From positions 1-9,657 of the forward strand of contig JABCYT010000080.1 of the NCBI GenBank assembly GCA_013290035.1: a DNA stretch of 9,657 nucleotides, in the 5' to 3' direction. A program made the position numbers and the translations under genes. The notes under the pieces were generated by a model. That model saw nothing but the letters and a program-made list of their open reading frames with translations. It searched no databases and had not been told where the DNA came from. The DNA comes from Alphaproteobacteria bacterium. Its GTDB lineage: Bacteria > Pseudomonadota > Alphaproteobacteria > Reyranellales > Reyranellaceae. Below, one piece after another: positions 1 to 5,430 of this stretch (positions within the stretch are counted from its first letter, which is position 1; each line of letters starts with the position of its first letter).

Positions 1-732
1 GCGCACGCCGCATTTGACGGCGCGGGTGATCGCTTCCGGCGTATAGGCATGGGTCAGCACGTAGCGGCCGAAAGCGTGTGCCTCCTCGACGGCGGCGGTG
101 ATCTCCTCCTCGGTGAACTGCAGCGACTCAAGCGGATCGTAGGGCGAGGCGACGCCGCCCGAGACCATCAGCTTCACCTGGTCTGCGCCCTGGCGCATCT
201 GCTCGCGCGCCGCCTTGCGCACCTCGTCGGGCCCGTCGGCGATGCAGCGGATGAACACCATGCCGTTGCAGCACAGGCACGGCGGCCCGATGTCGGTGCG
301 CCGGTTGCGGTCGTTGTGGCCGCCGGTCGGGCCGATCGAGCGGCAGGAGATGAAAAGCCGCGGGCCGGGGATCAGGCCCGATTCGACGGCGGTCTTGGTG
401 CCCCAGTCGGCGCCGCCGGCATCGCGCACCGTGGTGAAGCCGCGATCGAGCATGCGCATCAGGCGTCCGGCCGAGCGCGCCATCATCAGGGTGAGTGGCA
501 CCGCCTCCATGCGGTTGATGTAGACCTCGCTGTGGTGCGTGTGGACGTGACAGTCGATCAGGCCCGGTATCAGCGTACGCTTGCCGCAATTCACCACCGT
601 GGCCTTCGCCGCCTTGATGGGCTTGGCCGACACTTCCTTGATGGTGTCGCCTTCGACCAGCAATTCATAGCCGGCGCGTGCCTCCTTCCAGTTCGGGTCG
701 AGGAGGCGGAGGTTCTTGAATAGAAAGGACAT
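1..732 (-). CDS. Amidohydrolase family protein (imidazolonepropionase / Xaa-Pro dipeptidase-like), copy A, 3' truncated by window
   Basis: Metal-dependent amidohydrolase; 244 residues are visible and the frame is open to the window edge, so roughly the last 170 residues lie outside. Seen: start MSFLFKNLRLLDP, the metal-binding HVH at residues 62-64 (IDCHVH), the RGFTTVRD and GGADWG segments, K187 in QVKLMVSGG (position of the lysine that is carboxylated in this subfamily), and H228 in THAYTPEAI. The two later metal ligands would be off the edge. The start at 732 aligns with that of the downstream paralogue copy B; only a weak AGG precedes it. It begins 7 nt after the stop of copy B, so the two are cotranscribed, B first. 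By hand the two are about 75% identical over the shared part. Copy A differs just after HVH (THH instead of VFL). Relatives hydrolyse imidazolone rings or Xaa-Pro/Xaa-Arg dipeptides; the substrate here is not deducible. Confidence 0.9.
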   Translation of the reverse strand, partial: MSFLFKNLRLLDPNWKEARAGYELLVEGDTIKEVSAKPIKAAKATVVNCGKRTLIPGLIDCHVHTHHSEVYINRMEAVPLTLMMARSAGRLMRMLDRGFTTVRDAGGADWGTKTAVESGLIPGPRLFISCRSIGPTGGHNDRNRRTDIGPPCLCCNGMVFIRCIADGPDEVRKAAREQMRQGADQVKLMVSGGVASPYDPLESLQFTEEEITAAVEEAHAFGRYVLTHAYTPEAITRAVKCGVR

Positions 733-739
733 TCCAAAC

Positions 740-1975
740 CTATTTCAACGCGTTCTTGTGGAACTTGCCGGCCTTCATGATCACCGGCAGGTGGGCGCCC
801 TGGTCGAGGAACAGTTCCAGCTTCTTCAGCGGATTGCCATCGACCACGATCAGGTCGGCGAAGGCACCGGGCTCGACGATGCCGAGCTTGCCCTCCTGGC
901 GCAGCACCTCGGCGCCGACGGTGGTGGCCTGCCGGATGATCTCCAGCGGCTTCAGCACCTCGGCGCGGAACATGAACTCGCGACTCTGCTCGATCTGGAG
1001 CTGGCCCAGGAGATCGCTGCCGTAACCCACCTTCACGCCGGCGGTCTTGCAAATTTCGAGCGAGCGCAGCGCGCCGTCGAGCACGATGTCGTTCTTGGCC
1101 AGCATGTCGGCGGTCATGCCGAACTGGGCGGCCTTCTCCTTCATGACGAAGTAGGTCACCAGGTTGGCCACCATGTAGCCGCCGGTCGATTTCAGCAGCT
1201 TGGCCGACTTGGCGTCGATCAGGTTGCCGTGCTCGATGGTGCGCACGCCGTTGGTGACGGCGCGGGTGATGGCTTCCGGCGTGTAGGCGTGGGCCAGTAC
1301 GTAGCGGCCGAAATTCTTCGCCTCGTCGGTCGCGGCGGCGATCTCGGCCTCGGAGAATTGCAGCGAATCGAGCGGATCGTAGGGCGAGGCGACACCGCCC
1401 GAGCACATGATCTTCACCTGGTCTGCGCCCTGGCGCATCTGCTCGCGCACCAGCTTGCGCACCTCGTCGGCGCCGTCGGCCAGCGCCATGCAATAGACCA
1501 TGGCGTTGCAGCAGCCGCAGGGTGCGCCGATGTCGGTGCGGCGGCGCGAATCGCTATGGCCGCCGGTCGGGCCGATGGCGCGGCCCGAAATGAAGAGCCG
1601 GGGGCCGGCGATCAGGCCGGCATCGACGGCGGCCTTGATGCCCCAGTCGGCGCCGCCGGTGTCGCGCACGGTCGTGAAGCCGCGGTCGATCATGCCCTTC
1701 ATGAGGTCGGCGGCGCGCGCCGTCATCAGGGTGAGCGGCACGGATTCGAGGTTGCGGATGTTGACCTCGCTCAGGAAGACATGGACGTGGCAGTCGATCA
1801 GGCCGGGCATCAGGGTGCGCTTGCCGCAATCGACGACCTGGGCCTTGGCCGCCTTGATCGGCTTGGACGACACTTCCTTGATCAGGTCGCCTTCGACCAG
1901 GACCTCGTAGCCCGCGCGCGCCTCGTTCCAGCGCGGGTCGAGAAGGCTCAGGTTCTTGAAATGGATCTGCGGCAT
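740..1975 (-). CDS. Amidohydrolase family protein (imidazolonepropionase / Xaa-Pro dipeptidase-like), copy B
   Basis: Complete 411-residue amidohydrolase with a TIM-barrel-type metal site. Seen: HVH at 63-65 (LIDCHVH), K188 in QVKIMCSGG (candidate carboxylated lysine), H229 in AHAYTPEAI, H249 in IEHGNLID, D321 in GYGSDLLG, and C-terminal FADLIVVDGNPL, which closes the small composite beta domain typical of the superfamily. This metal-ligand set is complete, so activity is expected. Start: the ATG at 1975 is preferred over an in-frame GTG at 1981, because a GGGGG ribosome-binding stretch lies 7 nt before the ATG and would abut the GTG, and because copy A starts at the equivalent residue. No signal peptide is visible, so it is probably cytoplasmic. 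It is first in an operon with copy A and divergent from the kinase/epimerase pair. Family knowledge allows imidazolonepropionase-like or Xaa-Pro dipeptidase activity; the substrate is unknown. Confidence 0.92.
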   Translation of the reverse strand: MPQIHFKNLSLLDPRWNEARAGYEVLVEGDLIKEVSSKPIKAAKAQVVDCGKRTLMPGLIDCHVHVFLSEVNIRNLESVPLTLMTARAADLMKGMIDRGFTTVRDTGGADWGIKAAVDAGLIAGPRLFISGRAIGPTGGHSDSRRRTDIGAPCGCCNAMVYCMALADGADEVRKLVREQMRQGADQVKIMCSGGVASPYDPLDSLQFSEAEIAAATDEAKNFGRYVLAHAYTPEAITRAVTNGVRTIEHGNLIDAKSAKLLKSTGGYMVANLVTYFVMKEKAAQFGMTADMLAKNDIVLDGALRSLEICKTAGVKVGYGSDLLGQLQIEQSREFMFRAEVLKPLEIIRQATTVGAEVLRQEGKLGIVEPGAFADLIVVDGNPLKKLELFLDQGAHLPVIMKAGKFHKNALK

Positions 1976-2052
1976 CAACACACCCCCGACTTGCGGGCGG
2001 CACCCTACGATGGCCGCCGATTTGACGCTACAGTCGGCCGAGGGTTGGCGGC
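1976..2052. promoter_or_regulatory. Divergent intergenic region between amidohydrolase operon and kinase/epimerase pair
   Basis: The 77-bp gap must hold the 5' signals for both directions unless transcription enters from elsewhere. Visible: a GGGGG ribosome-binding stretch for the minus-strand gene and GAGGG (2040-2044) for the plus-strand gene, 8 nt from its ATG. A TTGACG hexamer lies at 2022-2027 on the plus strand, but no good -10 box stands at the right distance. No clear operator was found. Confidence 0.35.
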
Positions 2053-2574
2053 ATGCGGCGCGTCGTTGTGATCGGCACGACTGGTTCGGGAAAAAGCACG
2101 CTGGCGGAACGGCTGGCCGTGCGAACCGGCCTGCGCGTCATCGAACTCGATGCGCTGTTCTGGGGCCGCGACTGGCAGGGCGCCCCGGTTGAGCTATTCC
2201 GTCACAGGGTCGAGCGGGAGACCCGGGATGACGGCTGGATCGTGGTCGGCAACTATGCCCAGGTCCGCGATCTCGTGTGGCGGCCGGCCGACACGCTGGT
2301 CTGGCTCGATCTGCCGCTGTCCCTGGTGATGTGGCGCCTGCTGCGCCGGACCATCCGCCGCGCCGCGACGCAGGAGGACCTCTGGGGTACCGGCAATCGC
2401 GAGTCCCTCGTGCGGACCTTCTTGAGCCGCCAGTCGATCCTCCTGTGGGCGTTGAAGACGCATCGCCGGAACCGCGAGAAATTCACCCTGGAGTGCGCTT
2501 TTCTCGCCAAGGAGAAGCAGGTCGTCCGCCTGAAGAGCACGCGCGAGGTTGAGCGCTTCGTGACGGCGGCGTAA
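2053..2574 (+). CDS. P-loop nucleotide kinase-like protein (adenylate kinase / FlaR-type AAA family)
   Basis: A 173-residue cytoplasmic ATP-binding protein. Seen: Walker A loop GTTGSGKST at residues 8-16 straight after the first beta strand, ELDALFWGRDW at 31-41 (acceptor-side segment typical of this small-kinase group), GWIVVGNY at 61-68, a Walker-B-like strand TLVWLDLP at 81-88, an arginine-rich stretch around 96-104 that could form the lid, and WALKTHRRNREKF at 132-144. This order matches the short proteins usually annotated as adenylate kinase-like or 'DNA topology modulation' (FlaR-related) proteins. Neither title says what is phosphorylated. The start is supported by GAGGG upstream and by the Walker A position. 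It ends 9 nt before the epimerase and is probably cotranscribed with it. No true adenylate kinase lid or AMP-binding signature can be assigned by eye. Confidence 0.85.
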   Translation: MRRVVVIGTTGSGKSTLAERLAVRTGLRVIELDALFWGRDWQGAPVELFRHRVERETRDDGWIVVGNYAQVRDLVWRPADTLVWLDLPLSLVMWRLLRRTIRRAATQEDLWGTGNRESLVRTFLSRQSILLWALKTHRRNREKFTLECAFLAKEKQVVRLKSTREVERFVTAA

Positions 2575-2583
2575 GCAGACGCC

Positions 2584-3585
2584 ATGTCGGTCCATACCTT
2601 TTCGTGCCTCGACGGCCATACCTGCGGCAATCCGGTGCGGCTGGTGTCGGGCGGCGCCCCGTTGCTCAAGGGCGCCACCATGAGCGACCGTCGACTCGAC
2701 TTCCTCGCGCACCACGACTGGATCCGCAAGGCGCTGATGTTCGAGCCGCGCGGCCATGACGTGATGTCGGGCTCGATGCTCTATCCGCCGACCCGCGCCG
2801 ACTGCGACGTCGGCATCCTGTTCATCGAGGTGAGCGGGTGCCTGCCGATGTGCGGCCATGGCACCATCGGCACCGTCACCATGGCGGTCGAGAACGGCCT
2901 TGTGACGCCGGCGACGCCGGGCGTGGTCAATCTCGATGCGCCGGCCGGTCGCGTCGTGGCGCGCTACCAGCAGAACGGCCGTTTCGTCGACAGCGTGCGC
3001 ATCACCAATGTCGCGTCGTATCTCGCGGCCAGCGAAATCGCGATCGACGTCCCGGGCCTGGGCGAGCTGGTGTTCGACGTTTCCTACGGCGGGAACTTCT
3101 ACGGCATCCTCGAGCCGCAGAAGAATTTCGCCGGACTGGAATCGATGTCGGCCGGCGACGTGCTGCGCCTCTCGCCGATCGTGCGCCGGCTGCTGAACGA
3201 CAAGATCCAGCCCGTGCATCCGGAGAATCCGACGATCAAGGGCGTAAGCCACGTGATGTGGGCCGGCAAGGCGCGTGATCCGCGCGCCCATGCCCGCAAC
3301 GCGGTGTTCTACGGCGACAAGGCGATCGACCGCTCCCCCTGCGGCACCGGCACGTCGGCGCGCATGGCGCAGCTGGCGGCGCGCGGGCGGCTCAATGTCG
3401 GCGACGAATTCGTGCATGAGAGCATCATCGGTTCGCTGTTCGACGGTCGGGTCGAGGCCGCGGCACGGGTCGGCAACCACGACGCCATCGTGCCGTCGAT
3501 CTCCGGCTGGGCGCGCCAGCACGGCATCAACACCATCTTCGTCGACGAGCGCGATCCTTTCGCGCATGGCTTCCAGGTGACTTGA
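2584..3585 (+). CDS. Proline racemase family protein, probable 4-hydroxyproline 2-epimerase
   Basis: A 333-residue cofactor-independent epimerase/racemase, usual length for the family. Seen: DGHTCGNPVRLV at 10-21, first catalytic cysteine C90 in MCGHGTIG, SYGGNFYGI at 167-175, and second catalytic cysteine C253 in DRSPCGTGTSA. In this family two cysteines act as the acid/base pair for inverting C2 of proline or hydroxyproline, while trans-3-hydroxyproline dehydratases carry Thr at the second site. The enzyme is therefore expected to be an epimerase or racemase rather than a dehydratase. 4-Hydroxyproline is the commonest substrate in bacteria of this kind, but specificity is inferred. The ribosome-binding site is weak; the gene starts 9 nt after the kinase, so coupling is likely. 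The later steps of hydroxyproline breakdown (D-hydroxyproline oxidase, deaminase, aldehyde dehydrogenase) are not in the window. Confidence 0.9.
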   Translation: MSVHTFSCLDGHTCGNPVRLVSGGAPLLKGATMSDRRLDFLAHHDWIRKALMFEPRGHDVMSGSMLYPPTRADCDVGILFIEVSGCLPMCGHGTIGTVTMAVENGLVTPATPGVVNLDAPAGRVVARYQQNGRFVDSVRITNVASYLAASEIAIDVPGLGELVFDVSYGGNFYGILEPQKNFAGLESMSAGDVLRLSPIVRRLLNDKIQPVHPENPTIKGVSHVMWAGKARDPRAHARNAVFYGDKAIDRSPCGTGTSARMAQLAARGRLNVGDEFVHESIIGSLFDGRVEAAARVGNHDAIVPSISGWARQHGINTIFVDERDPFAHGFQVT

Positions 3586-3634
3586 GCCTCCTCTGCGCGA
3601 AGCATGCTCAGGGTCCTCTCCGCGGCTCGCGCAT

Positions 3635-3745
3635 TCATGTTCCTCTCCCCCTTGGGGGAGAGGTTAGGTGAGGGGGTCAACCCGGAGACTGTCTCCTGCA
3701 TCACCCCCTCACCCAGCCTCTCCCCCAAGGGGGAGAGGAGCATGA
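3635..3745. repeat. 111-bp nested palindrome, REP/MITE-like intergenic element
   Basis: The element is symmetric about position 3690. Each arm contains its own palindrome: CCTCTCCCCC-TT-GGGGGAGAGG at 3642-3663 and its mirror with AA at the centre at 3717-3738. The arms continue with AGGTGAGGGGGT against ACCCCCTCACCC, and the centre is GGAGAC-T-GTCTCC at 3684-3696. Mismatches are few and mostly near the centre. On either strand it could fold as one long hairpin or as two side hairpins plus a central one. It has no coding capacity beyond frames created by its symmetry. Intergenic palindromes with CTCTCCCCC/GGGGGAGAG arms are widespread in high-GC Proteobacteria, so this is probably one copy of a dispersed family. 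Confidence 0.85.
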
Positions 3746-3780
3746 AAGCAGAGGTTGGAGGTACCCGCGGAGCGGGCGAA

Positions 3781-3820
3781 GGGGTCATTGGCGCGAACGG
3801 ACGCTCGGGCCCATGACCCC
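3781..3820. repeat. Inverted repeat GGGGTCAT / ATGACCCC
   Basis: A perfect 8-bp inverted repeat (3781-3788 and 3813-3820) with a 24-nt loop, 36 bp right of the large palindrome. It is part of the palindrome cluster in the convergent gap. No T-run follows on either strand, so it is not a typical intrinsic terminator. Confidence 0.5.
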
Positions 3821-3825
3821 GCCGC

Positions 3826-3865
3826 CGCCGTATGACGGCGCGAACTCCCCAGCTTCGCCGGGGAG
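3826..3865. repeat. Two adjacent short hairpins
   Basis: CGCCGT-ATG-ACGGCG at 3826-3840 (6-bp stem, 3-nt loop) is followed directly by CTCCCC-(9 nt)-GGGGAG at 3845-3865. Both stems are perfect and GC-rich. They continue the series of palindromes typical of REP-type intergenic clusters. The second stem could compete with the TTTCCCC at 3875-3881. Confidence 0.45.
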
Positions 3866-3884
3866 GAAGGTCATTTCCCCGCGT

Positions 3885-3916
3885 GAGTTTCTGCGCAACA
3901 TGGTGCGCAGAAACTC
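3885..3916. repeat. Perfect 13-bp stem hairpin
   Basis: GAGTTTCTGCGCA (3885-3897) and its exact complement TGCGCAGAAACTC (3904-3916) enclose a 6-nt loop, ACATGG. It is the strongest simple hairpin in the window. On the plus strand a T-rich stretch (3927-3931) follows only after 10 nt, so intrinsic termination of epimerase transcripts is possible but atypical. On the minus strand no T-run follows. It could instead be the end of a mobile or repeat unit. Confidence 0.6.
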
Positions 3917-3917
3917 G

Positions 3918-3950
3918 GAGTCAAAATTTTTGCTAATTAACTATTGACTC
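3918..3950. repeat. AT-rich inverted repeat GAGTCAA / TTGACTC
   Basis: A perfect 7-bp inverted repeat (3918-3924 and 3944-3950) around a 19-bp AT-rich core. Each arm contains a TTGACT hexamer, one per strand, pointing outward. It begins 1 nt after the 13-bp-stem hairpin. It might be an operator, paired divergent -35 elements, or a repeat-unit end. Confidence 0.45.
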
Positions 3951-3971
3951 TTACTTATGTATCACTAAAGT
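3944..3971 (+). promoter_or_regulatory. Candidate sigma70-like promoter in AT-rich island
   Basis: TTGACT (3944-3949) stands 16 bp from TAAAGT (3966-3971), close to TTGACA/TATAAT, in an AT-rich setting unusual for this window. Transcription would start near 3978 and run rightward, antisense to the 3' end of the CoA-transferase. No clear gene follows; only a 21-codon frame (4001-4066) lies downstream. An RNA product is possible. No experimental support is available from sequence alone. Confidence 0.35.
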
Positions 3972-4128
3972 ATACCCAGCGCGTCGGCAGGATGATGTCC
4001 ATGCTCGGGGGCGCCAGGAATTTCGTCAGAAAGCAGAGTAAAAGCAGTCTTTCGGCCCATGGTTAATTGGCATAACGCTAGCGGAAACTGCGGAAACCTT
4101 CACGAGACTGTAACAATAGCCTTTAGCA

Positions 4129-5328
4129 TCACTCTGCCGCTTTCGCCGTCGCGGCCGGCGCGCCGATCCCGCCGCGGGCGAAGATGGCGTCGATCTCGGC
4201 CGGGCTGTAGCCCAGTTCGCGCAGAATGTCGGGCCCGTCCTCGCCGACATGCGGCGCATGCTGTTGCGGCGCGTGCGTGCCGGCGGACGGCAGGCCCGGG
4301 ATGTTGGCGACCGGCATGCGGCCGAAACCATCCTGCTCGATCCAGTCGACGGCGCCCGATTCCCGGACGTGCGGGTGGTCGAGATAGTCGGTGTAGTTGT
4401 TGACCCGCTCGCAGAACACGTCCTTGGGCTGCAGGATGGCGATCCACTCCTCGGTGGTCCTGGTCGGCATCGTCTCGTTCAGCGCCTTGATGATCTTGGC
4501 CGCGTTCTTGATGCGGTCGTTGTGGCTTTGCAGGTCGGGATCGTCGGCGATGTCCTGCCGTCCGATCAGTTCGAACAGCAGGCGGAAGTGATGCGGCCGC
4601 ATGGCGCTCACCATGATGTAGCCGTTCTTCGACTTGTAGCTGCCGGCCGGCATGTAGAGCGGCGGCGGCGTGCCTTTGGAGAACACCCATTCCATCAGCT
4701 TGGCGCCCTGGAAGGCGGCGGCCGCGCGCATCAGGCTGGAATCGATGTAGCTGCCCTCGCCGAAGCGCAACTGGCGCATCAGCGCCGGCGCCAGCGCCTG
4801 GAAGGTGTAGAGGCCGGTCGTGACGTCGACGGCGATCATGCCCTGACGCCACGGCGTGCCGTCCGGCATCCTGTTCATCACCATCATGCCGCTGAACGCC
4901 TGGATCAGCCCGTCAACGGTCGGGCGCTTGCTGTAGGGGCCGGTCTGGCCGAAGCCCGACACCGAGCAATAGACGACCTTGGGATTGACCTTCTTGACGT
5001 CCTCGTAGCCGAAGCCCAGGCGCGAGATCACGCCCGGCCGGAAGCTCTCCAGCACGACATGCGCCTTGGCCGCGATCTTCTTGACGACCGCGATGCCGTC
5101 GGGCGACTTGAGGTCGAGCGCGATCGAGCGCTTGCCGCGGTTGAAGGCGACGGAATGGGCGCAGTGATCGCCCTTCAGCTCGCCCAGCGCGCGACCCCAG
5201 TCACCTTCCAGCGGCTCGACCTTGATGACGTCGGCGCCGTGCAGGGCGAGCAGCATGGAGGCGTGCGGCCCCGCGATGCCCTGCGTGAAGTCGAGAACGG
5301 TGATGCCGTCGTACGCGCCTTTGGTCAT
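4129..5328 (-). CDS. CaiB/BaiF family (family III) CoA-transferase
   Basis: A 399-residue family III acyl-CoA transferase, which moves CoA between carboxylic acids in the cytoplasm. Seen: N-terminal GITVLDFTQGIAGPHAS, GADVIKVEPLEGDWGR at 31-46, FNRGKRSIALDL at 62-73, VVLESFRPGV at 91-100, VVYCSVSGFGQTGPY at 118-132, RPTVDGLIQAFSG at 135-147, and VDVTTGLYTFQA near 167-178, where D168 sits at the place of the catalytic aspartate of formyl-CoA transferase. The start is set at 5328, not further upstream, because GGGAGGAG lies 8 nt before this ATG and the family motif begins right after it. It follows the DUF2848 gene after 102 nt containing a palindrome, so it may be an operon member or have its own promoter. 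CoA donor and acceptor cannot be deduced. Confidence 0.93.
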   Translation of the reverse strand: MTKGAYDGITVLDFTQGIAGPHASMLLALHGADVIKVEPLEGDWGRALGELKGDHCAHSVAFNRGKRSIALDLKSPDGIAVVKKIAAKAHVVLESFRPGVISRLGFGYEDVKKVNPKVVYCSVSGFGQTGPYSKRPTVDGLIQAFSGMMVMNRMPDGTPWRQGMIAVDVTTGLYTFQALAPALMRQLRFGEGSYIDSSLMRAAAAFQGAKLMEWVFSKGTPPPLYMPAGSYKSKNGYIMVSAMRPHHFRLLFELIGRQDIADDPDLQSHNDRIKNAAKIIKALNETMPTRTTEEWIAILQPKDVFCERVNNYTDYLDHPHVRESGAVDWIEQDGFGRMPVANIPGLPSAGTHAPQQHAPHVGEDGPDILRELGYSPAEIDAIFARGGIGAPAATAKAAE

Positions 5329-5354
5329 TTTGCCCGCTCCTCCCAACGAGGCTG

Positions 5355-5364
5355 AACGTACGTT
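5355..5364. promoter_or_regulatory. Perfect palindrome AACGTACGTT upstream of CoA-transferase
   Basis: The 10-bp perfect palindrome lies 26 bp before the CoA-transferase ATG. Read on the minus strand it sits in GTAAACGTACGTTCAG, downstream of a TTGCAC -35-like hexamer (5384-5379), at the place of a weak -10 (GTACGT, 17-bp spacing). Palindromes of this size and base pattern are common operators of TetR-type regulators, which often control acyl-CoA metabolism genes. The link is inference; no regulator gene is in the window. Confidence 0.4.
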
Positions 5365-5386
5365 TACCGGCCGCGCTCGTGCAAGG

Positions 5387-5405
5387 GGCTCCCTGCAGGG
5401 AAGCC
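5387..5405. repeat. Short hairpin around CCCTGCAGGG
   Basis: A perfect 10-bp palindrome (5391-5400) flanked by GGCT and AGCC with one unpaired A, in the 102-nt spacer between the DUF2848 and CoA-transferase genes. No T-run follows on the minus strand, so it is not a clear terminator. It could reduce read-through or stabilise the upstream mRNA. Confidence 0.35.
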
Positions 5406-5430
5406 ATGCGATCGCGTCAGGAAACACCCC

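Larger units (their letters stand above)
3586..4128. other. Convergent intergenic region without a convincing gene
   Basis: This 543-bp gap lies between the 3' ends of the epimerase (plus) and the CoA-transferase (minus). The left two thirds (to about 3916) is a series of palindromes listed separately. From about 3918 the composition turns markedly AT-rich to about 3975, then returns to mixed. No classical stem followed directly by a T-run was found, so terminators for the two convergent genes cannot be pinned to one site. Only very short frames occur (21 and 31 codons), neither convincing. Confidence 0.8.

Noticed and set aside
716..2071. Long plus-strand open frame (451 codons) opposite the amidohydrolases
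   Set aside because: It lies antisense to two clear amidohydrolase genes with catalytic motifs; its protein is low-complexity His/Ala/Gly/Asp-rich and shows no family motif. Shadow of high GC.
2194..3567. 457-codon minus-strand open frame opposite the kinase and epimerase
   Set aside because: It spans two motif-complete genes on the other strand and is Arg/His/Ala-rich with no recognisable domain.
3309..3816. Open frames on both strands across the 111-bp palindrome
   Set aside because: Both read the same repeat arms (similar peptides from both strands) because of the symmetry; they carry no protein motif.
3885..3931. Intrinsic terminator for the epimerase transcript
   Set aside because: The stem is strong, but the T-rich run starts about 10 nt after it, and the site is 300 nt past the stop codon, so it was listed only as a hairpin.
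4249..5355. 368-codon plus-strand open frame opposite the CoA-transferase
   Set aside because: Antisense to a well-supported family III CoA-transferase; composition is typical of a GC shadow.
5329..5427. N-terminal extension of the CoA-transferase to 5427
   Set aside because: The ATG at 5328 has a strong ribosome-binding site 8 nt upstream and the family motif begins directly after it; the extension would run through the palindrome and the hairpin.
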